Origin: Lachnospiraceae bacterium
Lineage (GTDB): Bacteria > Bacillota > Clostridia > Lachnospirales > Lachnospiraceae
DNA: 64,000 bases
Assembly (NCBI GenBank): GCA_017470735.1
Contig: JAFUYB010000066.1
Span: 1 to 64,000, forward strand
Reading direction: 5' to 3'
Shown piece after piece: positions 6,946 through 15,876 of this stretch. The notes under the pieces were generated by a model that was not told the origin of the DNA, did no database searches, and saw only the letters and a program-made list of their open reading frames with translations. Both the position numbers and the translations under genes were made by a program. Every line of letters starts with the position of its first letter. The stretch's first letter is position 1.

Positions 6946-9229
6946 CTAGAAAATCCTGCCCTTCCTTTAACTTCAGACCGTATACAAACGATCCTATTTT
7001 GACCTTCTTTTTAGGGAAGCCCGCTTTTTCGATTGAACTGTAAAAATCTGTCGTGCTTCTGGTAAACTCACCATTCTGCAAACAGTACGCCCTGTATGCC
7101 TGATAAAGTTCCCCGGATTTCTCCGATGCAGCCTTATCGATGTCACAGCAGTCAGCCAGGAAATGTCCCAGCCAATCGTTATCCTCGCGGTATGCCTCAA
7201 TCGCATCTTCCACGATCTTCGGCAACGGCACCTTAAAATCCATGTCATAAGCCTTCTTTGCACCTTCGATGATCCAGCTCATGATGAAGGAACCGGCGTG
7301 ATCATAGAGATAATCTGCATAATTCTTAATATCACTGTCGCCAGTGATCTTTGCATTGAAGGGAATCACGATCAGTCTTCTCCAGATGCCGTCATCATTC
7401 GCGCCGACCTTCGGCAAATGGTTCGTGTATAACACCAGCGTATGCGAAGGGACAAAATGAAACGGAGCTTTGTACTTCTTCTCAGCTTGGATCTCATCCG
7501 TAGAGCAAAGCTGCTTCACAGTCGCAGTATTCAAGCGCATTCCCTCTTCCATTTCAGATGAGATAATGAGCCTGCGGCCTTTAAGTTCCGCCATCTCCGG
7601 TTTGATGTTCCTCTTGCAGTTCATGGTCAGTGCTTCTGCAGACAGCTTCCCTGCATAATCACCCAGGACCCGGAAGATCGTGTTCCAGAAAGTTGATTTA
7701 CCGTTTGCACCACCGCCGTAAGCAATGATCATATGCTCCTGATAGACCTTACCGATTGCTGCCAGTCCAACCACCAGCTGCACGTACTCGATCAGTTCCT
7801 TGTCACCACAGAAGAAAAGTTCCAAAGCATCAAGCCACAGCTTCCCTTCATCAGAACCCGGAGCGCAGGTCGTCATTTTCGTGATCAGGTCTCTCGGATC
7901 ATGCGGCTGCTCTCCGGAAAGTCCCTGTCTCAGGTCGTATGTCGCATACGGCGTATTGATGAGAAACTCGTTCTTATCCAGGTCATTTACATCAATACCG
8001 ATCATCGGCTTTGAAGCATTCCCCGTGGAAATGATGTACTTGTAATCCCTGCGTTTCAGCACGAACTTCAGATAGGTCTCCGCAGATATAAGCGCATACA
8101 ATAGCGGCATCTGATCATCCGATATTTCCTTCGCCACAGCCTTGGATCCACCCTTAACAACCGGTTCCGGTATCCCCGCATCGATCAACGCCTTCTCGGC
8201 AACTTCCTTATCCTGCTGGGCATCCACCAGCTGCAGATCAAGGAACTCTTCTATCGCGCCAATGGCAAGCTGCACATCCTCCACCCAGCGGTCGCCGTCA
8301 TATCGGAGATAATCCGTCGCTGCAGAGAACCTCAGCTCACTTCCGTACTCCTGCACTAGCACTTTCGCTTCACCAATATCCGAATAGTCCTCAGGCTTTA
8401 AGGAAGCATCACTAAAGTCTGAATTGTACTGATCCGGCGGCACATACCCGTCTGATGAAGAGATCTTCTTTTCAAAAAACTTCACCGCACTGTTCCAGAT
8501 TGTATTCAGTTCCGAATCCGGAAGCGGCGGATCACATTTCTGAGCATGCTCCATAAAAGCCACATGAGCTTTCTCCGTGTTGCCGTATCTCTTCAAGATC
8601 CTCGATGCAAAACGACTCATGGTGTTATTGCGGCTCCCCTGCAGGATCGGACCCGAACCGGAACTGGTCTGCCCATCTGAAGCATCCGAATCTTCATCTG
8701 AATAATCCGGGCTGATTTCTTCGTCAATCGTCATCCAGCCTTCATGCCAGATCACTTCACCACTATCCGAACCATATAAGAACCTGGCAGCATCCAGCGC
8801 ATTCCCGTCAAAGAACGGATACTTCTTATAAAGCGCTCTCTTCAGTCCCGCATAGACCTTAGCATCCGTGACTTCACCGATCTGGAAGTAGACGTGATAT
8901 TTCGGTCTGGCCGTCTTTCCGTCCTTTTCCTTCATATGATTGCGGCTCGGTACCAGCGCATATGAGAAATCAGGAAACATTTCATCCAGCTTCTCCGGAG
9001 TAATCCAATCATCGGGATTCTCGGAGTGGTCATTATCGATATCCATCACGATCACATCTGACCTTATGAAGTTCCCGATGCTTCGATAATTGCCCTTGTA
9101 CTCAGCGCAAACATGATCAGACCTGGCTGCACTCTGCAGCTGCTCCGCCGTGGACACCGATGCCCGGTTTGGATAGCTGCAGTTACCGGCTTGTCCGACG
9201 CAATTTGCTGTAAACATGGTAATCTGCAT
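6941..9229 (-). CDS. phage primase/helicase (prim-pol plus D5/SF3 helicase)
   Basis: This 762-residue protein joins a primase and a helicase. The N-terminal part has VIVMDIDNDH (Asp63/Asp65/Asp67), an archaeo-eukaryotic primase-type metal site, and PKYHVYFQI. After a D5_N-type middle region the SF3 helicase core shows Walker A AYGGGANGKSTFWNT, Walker B region GRRLIISSEMEEG, and sensor segment HTLVLYTNHLPKV. P4/D5-like proteins unwind DNA and prime synthesis at phage origins. A good ribosome site (AGAGG) precedes ATG 9229. It heads the minus-strand operon, starting next to the symmetric control region at 9276-9443. Confidence 0.92.
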   Translation of the reverse strand: MQITMFTANCVGQAGNCSYPNRASVSTAEQLQSAARSDHVCAEYKGNYRSIGNFIRSDVIVMDIDNDHSENPDDWITPEKLDEMFPDFSYALVPSRNHMKEKDGKTARPKYHVYFQIGEVTDAKVYAGLKRALYKKYPFFDGNALDAARFLYGSDSGEVIWHEGWMTIDEEISPDYSDEDSDASDGQTSSGSGPILQGSRNNTMSRFASRILKRYGNTEKAHVAFMEHAQKCDPPLPDSELNTIWNSAVKFFEKKISSSDGYVPPDQYNSDFSDASLKPEDYSDIGEAKVLVQEYGSELRFSAATDYLRYDGDRWVEDVQLAIGAIEEFLDLQLVDAQQDKEVAEKALIDAGIPEPVVKGGSKAVAKEISDDQMPLLYALISAETYLKFVLKRRDYKYIISTGNASKPMIGIDVNDLDKNEFLINTPYATYDLRQGLSGEQPHDPRDLITKMTTCAPGSDEGKLWLDALELFFCGDKELIEYVQLVVGLAAIGKVYQEHMIIAYGGGANGKSTFWNTIFRVLGDYAGKLSAEALTMNCKRNIKPEMAELKGRRLIISSEMEEGMRLNTATVKQLCSTDEIQAEKKYKAPFHFVPSHTLVLYTNHLPKVGANDDGIWRRLIVIPFNAKITGDSDIKNYADYLYDHAGSFIMSWIIEGAKKAYDMDFKVPLPKIVEDAIEAYREDNDWLGHFLADCCDIDKAASEKSGELYQAYRAYCLQNGEFTRSTTDFYSSIEKAGFPKKKVKIGSFVYGLKLKEGQDFLE

Positions 9230-9275
9230 AGCTTTAACCTCTTTTCTTAAAAAGTAAGGAACAATTTCCTCCTAA

Positions 9276-9443
9276 CTTCCTAAGCGGGTTTCACCGAACT
9301 TTTTCCGGTCAGCCATCAAATTTCTCACACAAAAATAAAGCCGATCTGAATCGCTTCCTTTTATAAGCGAAATCGTAACCGGCACTTTTTTCAAAAATAT
9401 TTCCCTGCGACCGGAAAAATCATTTCCAAACCCGCTTAGGAAG
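9276..9443. repeat. symmetric inverted-repeat control region between divergent phage operons
   Basis: Outer arms at 9276-9291 and 9428-9443 are perfect 16-bp inverted copies of CTTCCTAAGCGGGTTT. Inner arms at 9300-9310 and 9409-9419 are perfect 11-bp inverted copies of TTTTTCCGGTC. Both pairs share the same centre (9359.5) with 8-bp gaps on each side. A weaker hairpin (TCGCTT/AAGCGA) lies one base off that centre. Each divergent operon therefore starts behind the same AAACCCGCTTAGGAAG element. It could be a duplicated promoter/operator read both ways or an invertible switch. Confidence 0.85.
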
Positions 9444-9485
9444 ATAGAAAGGCTACAAAGCCATTCGGAAAGGAAGGTGCTGCAG

Positions 9486-9647
9486 ATGCAGAAAGAATCC
9501 ACTGATAACAGCCAGCAGGATACCGCAATCGACGAAGAGCTTATCGATACTCTCATCGCCATAAGCGTTGTAGCCAAGAGACTGGCAGCCAACCTGAGAA
9601 AACAGAATACAGAAAACGGAGGTAAAGACAATGAGCAAAATGAGTGA
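9486..9647 (+). CDS. small phage protein, first gene of plus-strand operon
   Basis: A 53-residue frame starts at ATG 9486 behind GGAAGG and ends at TGA 9645-9647, overlapping the next gene by 17 bases. The peptide is acidic at the N-terminus (MQKESTDNSQQDTAIDEELI) and then helical (IAISVVAKRLAANLRK). Nothing identifies its role. Position, ribosome site and coupling overlap support translation; it is the first gene after the divergent control region, a usual place for an early regulator or accessory replication factor. Confidence 0.65.
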   Translation: MQKESTDNSQQDTAIDEELIDTLIAISVVAKRLAANLRKQNTENGGKDNEQNE

Positions 9648-9996
9648 ACTCTCTGCCATGATCGACAACCTGATCAGTTGCGGAGAAACATTGGCAGAGA
9701 CCGGCAGAGCTCTGAAGGAATTCTATTCCGGAACCGAAGAAGCAGCCCCGGCAAAGCCTGAGAAGAAGACAAAGAAACAGGATGCCGCTCCTGCGGAAGC
9801 ACCTGCCGAAAAGCAGTATTCCAAGGAAGAAGTCAGAGGCATCCTGGCAAAGAAGGCCAACGAAGCAGACGGCAGATTCAAAGCTGATGTCAAAGCAATC
9901 GTTCAGAAGTACGGCAACGGAGGCAGCCTTACTGATGTGGATGCAAAAGACTATGCCGCTCTTGTAGCAGAGGTGGAAGGTCTGACAGATGCCTAA
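9631..9996 (+). CDS. Ala/Lys-rich phage protein of the DUF2800 module
   Basis: This 121-residue protein has a short N-terminal helix (MSELSAMIDNLISCGETLAE), a low-complexity Ala/Pro/Lys linker (residues about 35-70) and a C-terminal helical domain with YSKEEVRGILAKKANEADG and VKAIVQKYGNGGSL. The C-terminal part resembles a small domain often found just ahead of DUF2800 genes in Clostridia phages, sometimes annotated as an rRNA-biogenesis-like protein without functional proof. It overlaps DUF2800 by 8 bases. It may be an accessory to the nuclease and ssDNA-binding protein encoded next. Confidence 0.75.
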   Translation: MSKMSELSAMIDNLISCGETLAETGRALKEFYSGTEEAAPAKPEKKTKKQDAAPAEAPAEKQYSKEEVRGILAKKANEADGRFKADVKAIVQKYGNGGSLTDVDAKDYAALVAEVEGLTDA

Positions 9997-11110
9997 GCAC
10001 GCATACCTCTCCGCCTCCGCAAGCCACAGATGGCTCGCCTGCCCACCCAGCGCAAAATTATGTGCCGGTATCAATGACAGCGGCAGTCCATACGCCCAGC
10101 AGGGAACCGATGCACATGCCCTCTGTGAATACAAGGTCGAGAAGCTGCTTGGTAGGGATCCCAACGATCCTACAGAGAACCTGACCTATTTTGATACGGA
10201 AATGGCTGACTGCACCGATGAATATGCTTCCTATGTTATGGAACAAGTAAACGACGCAAAGCAGCATTGCTCCGATCCGCTGATCCTCATAGAGGAAAAG
10301 CTGGACTTCTCAAAATGGGTACCGGAAGGCTTCGGAACCGGCGACTGCGTGATCGTGGCAGATGATGTACTTCATATCATCGATTTCAAATACGGTCTCG
10401 GTGTCCTGGTGGGTGCCACAGAGAACCCCCAGATGATGTGCTACGCCTTGGGAGCATTGGATACCTTTGACGGAATCTACGACATACAGACCATCCGTCT
10501 TACGATCTTCCAGCCCCGCAGAGACAGCATCAGTACCTACGAGATCAGCAAGACTGACCTTATGAAATGGGCAGAAGAAATCCTGAAGCCTACCGCAGAG
10601 CTCGCTTACAACGGCGAAGGCGAATACAACGCCGGTGACCACTGCCAGTTCTGCAAAGCAAAAGCAACCTGCCGCAAACGTGCCGAACATAATCTGGAAC
10701 TCGCACAGTATGACTTTGATATGCCACCCAACTTGGATGATGCAGAAATAGCTGCCATCCTCCCCCGGATCGATGATCTGGTGGCCTGGGCGAATGACAT
10801 TAAGGAATACGCACTCCAGCAGGCACTCAGCGGTACAGAATACCCCGGCTTCAAAGTCGTGGAAGGCAAATCGAACCGCAAATTCACAGATGAGGATGCA
10901 GTTGCAGCCGTCGTGACTGAAGCAGGCTTCGATCCCTACGAAAAGAAGCTTCTGGGAATCACGGCAATGACTTCTCTTCTCGGTAAGAAGAAGTTCAACG
11001 AACTCCTGACCGGCTATATCACAAAGCCGCAGGGCAAACCAGCACTTGTGCCGGAGTCAGATAAACGACCGGCAATGAACACAGCCAAAGATGATTTTAG
11101 TGAAGAATAA
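9989..11110 (+). CDS. DUF2800 RecB-like nuclease
   Basis: The 373-residue protein shows a PD-(D/E)XK nuclease core of the Cas4/RecB type. It has an N-terminal SASASHRWLACPPSAKLC with a first Cys, a DAHALCE helix, VLHIIDFKYGLG carrying the D-x-K catalytic strand, and a C-terminal CQFCKAKATCRKRAEHN giving the other three cysteines for an Fe-S cluster. Such enzymes process DNA ends, and the DUF2800-DUF2815-PolA order suggests a phage recombination/replication unit. All expected catalytic features are visible. It starts inside the previous gene. Confidence 0.9.
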   Translation: MPKHAYLSASASHRWLACPPSAKLCAGINDSGSPYAQQGTDAHALCEYKVEKLLGRDPNDPTENLTYFDTEMADCTDEYASYVMEQVNDAKQHCSDPLILIEEKLDFSKWVPEGFGTGDCVIVADDVLHIIDFKYGLGVLVGATENPQMMCYALGALDTFDGIYDIQTIRLTIFQPRRDSISTYEISKTDLMKWAEEILKPTAELAYNGEGEYNAGDHCQFCKAKATCRKRAEHNLELAQYDFDMPPNLDDAEIAAILPRIDDLVAWANDIKEYALQQALSGTEYPGFKVVEGKSNRKFTDEDAVAAVVTEAGFDPYEKKLLGITAMTSLLGKKKFNELLTGYITKPQGKPALVPESDKRPAMNTAKDDFSEE

Positions 11111-11123
11111 GGAGGAAAAAATC

Positions 11124-11693
11124 ATGGCAAACAAAGTAACAATTCCGACAAAGGTAATCACAGGCGTAAACACCAGATGGTCCTACGCAAACGTATGGGA
11201 TCCCAAGTCAATCAACGGTGGAGCACCGAAGTACAGCGTCTCCCTCATTATCCCGAAGTCCGATACTGCTACAGTCGCCAAGATCAAGGCAGCAATCCAG
11301 GCAGCCTATGAGGAAGGCCAGAGCAAGCTGAAGGGCAACGGCAAGTCCGTTCCTGCCCTCTCCGCTATCAAGACACCGCTCCGTGACGGTGATCTGGAGA
11401 GACCCGACGATGAGGCTTACAAGAACGCCTACTTCATCAACGCCAACAGCGCAACAGCTCCTGGCATCGTGGATGCAGACAGACAGCCGATCATGGAACG
11501 TTCTGAAGTCTACTCCGGTGTGTACGGCAGAGCCAGCATCAACCTGTACGCCTTCAACAGCAACGGCAATAAGGGTATCGCCTGCGGTCTGAATAACCTT
11601 CAGAAAATCCGCGATGGTGAACCTCTCGGAGGCAAGTCCAGAGCTGAGGACGACTTCGCAACGGCAGACGATGAGGATGATTTCCTCGACTAA
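11124..11693 (+). CDS. DUF2815 ssDNA-binding-like protein
   Basis: The ATG at 11124 follows AAGGAGG; an in-frame start at 11091 lies inside the previous gene and is less likely. The 189-residue protein has beta-rich segments (RWSYANVWDP, PKYSVSLIIPKSD, YSGVYGRASINLYAFN) and ends in a strongly acidic tail DDEDDFLD. Acidic tails of this kind recruit partners in single-stranded DNA-binding proteins such as SSB and T7 gp2.5. The family is DUF2815, generally read as an OB-fold ssDNA-binding protein of phage replication. Its place between a RecB-like nuclease and a DNA polymerase agrees. Confidence 0.88.
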   Translation: MANKVTIPTKVITGVNTRWSYANVWDPKSINGGAPKYSVSLIIPKSDTATVAKIKAAIQAAYEEGQSKLKGNGKSVPALSAIKTPLRDGDLERPDDEAYKNAYFINANSATAPGIVDADRQPIMERSEVYSGVYGRASINLYAFNSNGNKGIACGLNNLQKIRDGEPLGGKSRAEDDFATADDEDDFLD

Positions 11694-11705
11694 CAGACAA
11701 CCAAA

Positions 11706-11735
11706 GCAGGTGGCGGCATTACCGCCGCTGCCTGC
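11706..11735 (+). other. intergenic hairpin after DUF2815
   Basis: GCAGG/CCTGC and GGCGG/CCGCC pair as a two-part stem with an uneven internal bulge. It lies right after the DUF2815 stop codon. No T-run follows, so it is more likely an mRNA-stabilising or processing hairpin than a terminator. Confidence 0.45.
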
Positions 11736-11766
11736 GACAATCTAATGAAAGAATGAGGTAAATATC

Positions 11767-11982
11767 ATGGAATTAGCAAACAGTGTAGTAACTCTTATCG
11801 GTAACATCTTCGGATGCGCTCTTATCCTGACCTTCCTGATCGGACTGATCTTCGCGATCCGCTTCATGCTTCAGATCAAGCAGCAGGACAAGGAAGAATA
11901 CGAACGTAAGAAAGCAAAGGATGAGCTTGATTACAAGGAGACAGAGCTCCGTTACAAGAAGCTCCTTGAAGATAAGCGATAA
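11767..11982 (+). CDS. small single-span membrane protein with coiled coil
   Basis: The 71-residue protein has one transmembrane helix (GNIFGCALILTFLIGLIFAI, residues about 12-31) followed by a charged heptad-like helix ending ELRYKKLLEDKR. It lies between the ssDNA-binding protein and DNA polymerase genes and has its own ribosome site (AATGAGGTAAAT). I do not recognise a family. Membrane-anchored small proteins in phage replication operons may tether replication complexes, but this is only a possibility. Confidence 0.6.
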   Translation: MELANSVVTLIGNIFGCALILTFLIGLIFAIRFMLQIKQQDKEEYERKKAKDELDYKETELRYKKLLEDKR

Positions 11983-11993
11983 ACACCAGGGAG

Positions 11994-12014
11994 GCGGCAG
12001 GCATGTTCTGCCGC
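11994..12014 (+). other. hairpin upstream of phage DNA polymerase
   Basis: GCGGCAG and CTGCCGC form a perfect 7-bp stem around GCATGTT, followed by TTCTCGTTTC. It ends 27 bases before the polymerase ATG at 12042, leaving the ribosome site AAAGGA free. A weak terminator or mRNA-processing structure is possible. Confidence 0.45.
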
Positions 12015-12041
12015 TTCTCGTTTCATAGAAAGGACAATGAG

Positions 12042-14024
12042 ATGAAAGAAATGTCAATCGATTTAGAGACTTACAGCGACGTAAACATCACCAAATGCGG
12101 TGCATACAAGTACACAGAGTCTGATGAATTCGAGATACTGCTCTTCGGCGTCTCAGTGGATGGCGGACCCGTCGTGGTGTATGACCTTGCCTGCGGCGAC
12201 TCCATTCCCGATGAGATCCTTGAAGCACTATCTGATGAGAATGTAACCAAGTGGGCTTTCAACGCTTCCTTTGAACGCGTCTGTTTCTCCAACTGGCTGA
12301 AAAAGCATCGCCCGGAATACTTCACCGGTTACAGCATCCCGGAGGATCCAGCCGGTCAGTATCTCGATCCTGCTTCATGGAAATGTTCAATGATCTGGTC
12401 AGCGTATATGGGACTACCGCTCTCTTTGGAAGGTGTCGGAGCAGTATTAAAACTTCAGGATCAGAAGCTGAAAGAGGGCAAAGATCTGATCCGCTACTTC
12501 TGTACTCCCTGTAAACCCACCAAAGCAAACGGCGGTCGCACCCGGAACCTTCCGGAGCATGATTCTGAGAAATGGGAACTCTTTAAGAAATATAATCAGC
12601 GTGATGTGGAAGTCGAGATGGCGATACAGAAACGTCTGTCAAAATATCCTGTTCCGGAATTTATCTGGGATGAATATCATCTCGATCAGGAGATTAACGA
12701 CAGAGGTATCGCCCTGGATATGGATGTAGTGGAGAACGCCATCAATTTTGATGAACGTTCCAAAGCTGCCCTCTCCGAAACCATGCAGGATATCACCGGC
12801 GTAGAGAATCCGAACAGTGTGATGCAGATGAAGGCATGGCTCTCCGAGAACGGCGTAGAGGCAGAATCCCTCGGAAAGAAGGATGTGGCAAAGCTGATCG
12901 ACGATACCGCCGGTCAAGTGGAAGAAGCACTTCGGCTCCGCCTTCAGCTGGCAAAATCATCCGTGAAGAAATACCAGGCCATGCAGAATGCTGTCTGCAA
13001 GGACGGCAGAGCTCACGGCATGTTCCAGTTCTACGGAGCCAACCGCTCCGGCAGATGGGCAGGCAGACTGATCCAGTTGCAGAACCTTCCGCAAAACCAC
13101 ATGCCGGATCTCGCAGAGGCAAGAACCATTGTGAAAGCTGGCGATTATGATACCCTGCAGCTGCTCTATGATGATATCCCGGATACACTTTCACAGTTGA
13201 TTCGGACAGCCTTCGTGCCCCGTCCCGGATACAAGTTCATTGTCAGCGACTTCTCCGCTATCGAAGCCAGAGTGCTGGCCTTCCTTGCCGGTGAGACTTG
13301 GCGTTCCAAAGTATTTGCGGAAGGCAAAGATATCTACTGTGCCTCTGCCAGCCAGATGTTCGGCGTGCCGGTCGAAAAGCACGGGATCAACGGTCACCTG
13401 AGACAGAAGGGAAAAATCGCAGAATTGGCTCTCGGCTATGGCGGCAGCGTTGGTGCCCTGAAATCGATGGGTGCTCTTGAAATGGGATTATCCGAAGAAG
13501 AACTGCAGCCGCTGGTCAGCTCCTGGCGGAGCTCCAATCCGATGATTACCGCCTTCTGGTTGGACATCGACCGTGCCGTCAAGACTACCATCACACAACG
13601 GATCCAGACAGAGGTTCGCGGCATCAAGTTTTTTTACAAGAGCGGAATGCTCTTCATCAAGCTTCCCTCAGGTCGCCTTCTCTCCTACGTGAAGCCGCGT
13701 ATCGGTGAGAATCAATTCGGCGGTGAATCCGTCACCTACGAAGGTGTTGGATCCACAAAGAAATGGGAACGCATCGAATCCTACGGTCCGAAGTTCGTGG
13801 AGAACATCGTGCAGGCCGTAAGCAGAGACATCCTCTGCTATGCCATAAAAACTCTCCGTCACTGCTTCATCGTCGGTCACGTTCATGATGAGCTGATCAT
13901 CGAATGCAGCCCTAATGTTGACCTGAATGTAATCTGCAAGCAGATGGGCAGATCTCCAGACTGGATGCCGGACATCCTGCTTCGCGCCGACGGATATGAA
14001 ACCATGTTTTACAAGAAAGACTAA
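12042..14024 (+). CDS. phage family A DNA polymerase
   Basis: This 660-residue protein is a PolA-type polymerase with proofreading. The 3'-5' exonuclease motifs are SIDLETYSD (Exo I, D-x-E), NASFERVCF (Exo II) and YNQRDVEVE (Exo III). Polymerase motifs are FIVSDFSAIEARVLAFLAGE (A), RQKGKIAELALGYGG (B) and VGHVHDELIIE (C), so all catalytic acids are present. No 5'-nuclease domain is fused. The start at 12042 (AAAGGA, 7-base spacing) is preferred over the frame opening at 12003. It is the last plus-strand phage gene, ending 5 bp before the stop of the convergent Na/Pi cotransporter. Confidence 0.95.
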   Translation: MKEMSIDLETYSDVNITKCGAYKYTESDEFEILLFGVSVDGGPVVVYDLACGDSIPDEILEALSDENVTKWAFNASFERVCFSNWLKKHRPEYFTGYSIPEDPAGQYLDPASWKCSMIWSAYMGLPLSLEGVGAVLKLQDQKLKEGKDLIRYFCTPCKPTKANGGRTRNLPEHDSEKWELFKKYNQRDVEVEMAIQKRLSKYPVPEFIWDEYHLDQEINDRGIALDMDVVENAINFDERSKAALSETMQDITGVENPNSVMQMKAWLSENGVEAESLGKKDVAKLIDDTAGQVEEALRLRLQLAKSSVKKYQAMQNAVCKDGRAHGMFQFYGANRSGRWAGRLIQLQNLPQNHMPDLAEARTIVKAGDYDTLQLLYDDIPDTLSQLIRTAFVPRPGYKFIVSDFSAIEARVLAFLAGETWRSKVFAEGKDIYCASASQMFGVPVEKHGINGHLRQKGKIAELALGYGGSVGALKSMGALEMGLSEEELQPLVSSWRSSNPMITAFWLDIDRAVKTTITQRIQTEVRGIKFFYKSGMLFIKLPSGRLLSYVKPRIGENQFGGESVTYEGVGSTKKWERIESYGPKFVENIVQAVSRDILCYAIKTLRHCFIVGHVHDELIIECSPNVDLNVICKQMGRSPDWMPDILLRADGYETMFYKKD

Positions 14025-14029
14025 GGCTT

Positions 14030-15772
14030 CTATATCTTGTATTTTACCCTTAACTCTTGTAGTTCCTGACCAAAATCTTCTCCGCTATTACGGAGCAATC
14101 TCTGATTTTGATGAATATTCATGGTGTGGCCGGCTGTATCGAGTACACATCCGGAAATATTGGAACAATGATCGGCAACCCGCTCCAGGTTAGTCAGCAA
14201 ATCAGACCATACAAACCCGGCATCTACTGAGCATTCTCCTTTTTGCAGACGCAGTATGTGCCGGGTGCGTAACGTCTCTTTCAGCTCATCAACAATCTGC
14301 TCTAAAGGCTCCGTTTTACGCGCCGCTTTAAGATCCGTATCCTTAAATGCTGTATGTGACAGATCCAATATATCCTCAACCGCATCCGATATCAGATTGT
14401 ATTCTTTTTGCGCCTGATCTGAAAACACAATTCCTTTTTGTACCAATTCCTCTGCGGACTCCAGAATATTTACTGCATGATCTGCAATTCTTTCATAGTC
14501 ACCGATCACCTTCATATATTCCGTCGCTTTTGCACTTTCGTTTTCTCCAAGCTGTGTAGAAGTCAGCTTTACCAAATAAGTCCCCAGGATATCTTCCAGA
14601 TGATCTGTTTTCTCTTCAGCTTCCCTGATCCGTAATGCAATCTCTTCATCATATCTGGTGATCGAACCAATACTATCCTTCAAAGCAGCCACAGCTATTC
14701 CTGCCATTGAATCAAGAACCTGACCGCATCTTTCAAGTGCAAGAGAAGGGCTTCCCAGCAGACGAGAATCCAATTCCTCTGTCTGTTCAATTACTTCATT
14801 ATCAGGGATCATCTTTTTTACCATTTTTTCAAGCATACCTGCAAGCGGAAGCATCAACAGTGTGCACAGAATATTAAAAGCCGAATGACATACAGCTATG
14901 CCCATCAAACTTGCTGATTCTCCAAGAATAGCCGGAACTGCCACAGCCTTCACTATGCAGAATATCGACAACCAGACAACTGTTCCTATCACATTGAAAC
15001 TCAGATGTACCAATGCTGCACGCTTTGCATTTTTGTTGGCTCCTACAGCAGAAATGATGGCGGTTATGCAGGTTCCTATATTCTGTCCCATGATAATCGG
15101 AATTGCTGCGCCATATGTCACTGCTCCGGTTGATGCCAGTGCCTGTAGTATGCCGACAGAAGCAGAGCTGGACTGAATAATTGCTGTCAGAATCGCTCCT
15201 GCCAATACTCCAAGCACGGGATTTGTAAACGCAACAAACATATTCTGGAACGCCGGAAGATCACGCAGTCCTGATACGGCTCCTGACATGGCTTCCATTC
15301 CAAACATCAATGTGGCAAAGCCCAAGAGAATCATTCCCGTATCCCTCTTCTTAGACTCTTTTGTAAACATATACAGAATGATTCCAATCAGAGCAAGGAT
15401 CGGGGTAAAAGACGAAGGCTTCAAAAGCTTTACAAAAACGTTATCGCTACTTATTCCTGAAAGGCTCAGGATCCAGGCAGTTACCGTGGTTCCGACATTA
15501 GCCCCCATAATAACATTGATAGCCTGGCGCAATGTCATAAGTCCGGAATTGACAAAACCAACGACCATGACTGTGGTTGCTGATGAACTCTGTATCACAG
15601 CAGTAACACCAAGTCCCGTCGTAAGTCCTGTGATCCTGTTCGTCGTCAATTTTCCCAGCAATACCTTCAGCCTATTTCCGGCTCGCCGTTCCAGCGCCTG
15701 TCCCATCAGTGACATTCCAAACAGGAACAGGCTTAAACCTCCTATCAGATTGAGGATACTAAAAATGTCCAT
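14030..15772 (-). CDS. Na+/phosphate cotransporter with PhoU-like C-terminal domain
   Basis: The 580-residue protein has an N-terminal membrane part (about residues 1-330, eight or more helices). It contains the two duplicated QSSSA signatures of the NptA/PNaS family, AVIQSSSATTVMVVGF and AIIQSSSASVGILQAL. The C-terminal 230 residues are cytosolic and helical, resembling PhoU repeats (KVIGDYERIADHAVNILESA and VWSDLLTNLERVADHCSNIS). Family members import inorganic phosphate with sodium and may be controlled through the PhoU-like tail. A Pho-box-like repeat lies about 75 bp upstream, so PhoB control at low phosphate is likely. It has no terminator of its own before the convergent phage gene. 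Confidence 0.92.
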   Translation of the reverse strand: MDIFSILNLIGGLSLFLFGMSLMGQALERRAGNRLKVLLGKLTTNRITGLTTGLGVTAVIQSSSATTVMVVGFVNSGLMTLRQAINVIMGANVGTTVTAWILSLSGISSDNVFVKLLKPSSFTPILALIGIILYMFTKESKKRDTGMILLGFATLMFGMEAMSGAVSGLRDLPAFQNMFVAFTNPVLGVLAGAILTAIIQSSSASVGILQALASTGAVTYGAAIPIIMGQNIGTCITAIISAVGANKNAKRAALVHLSFNVIGTVVWLSIFCIVKAVAVPAILGESASLMGIAVCHSAFNILCTLLMLPLAGMLEKMVKKMIPDNEVIEQTEELDSRLLGSPSLALERCGQVLDSMAGIAVAALKDSIGSITRYDEEIALRIREAEEKTDHLEDILGTYLVKLTSTQLGENESAKATEYMKVIGDYERIADHAVNILESAEELVQKGIVFSDQAQKEYNLISDAVEDILDLSHTAFKDTDLKAARKTEPLEQIVDELKETLRTRHILRLQKGECSVDAGFVWSDLLTNLERVADHCSNISGCVLDTAGHTMNIHQNQRLLRNSGEDFGQELQELRVKYKI

Positions 15773-15846
15773 ACATACTCTCCATTCTTCTGTTTTTTAT
15801 CGTTCAAAAGAATGGTAGCAATTGAACATCAAATCCATTATCGATC

Positions 15847-15865
15847 TCTTGTAAAATTCATGTAA
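15847..15865 (-). promoter_or_regulatory. Pho-box-like direct repeat upstream of the Na/Pi cotransporter
   Basis: On the minus strand TTACATGAATTTTACAAGA holds two TTACA hexamer-like units spaced 11 bp apart, the geometry of PhoP/PhoB sites in Firmicutes. The copy before phoB (TTACGTAGAATTTACAAGA) matches at 15 of 19 positions. Confidence 0.65.
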
Positions 15866-15876
15866 TGTCCGCAACG

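Noticed and set aside
9272-9668. Minus-strand reading frames opposite the divergent region
   Set aside because: They overlap the control repeats and the small plus-strand genes, have no ribosome site and look like shadows of the real coding frames.
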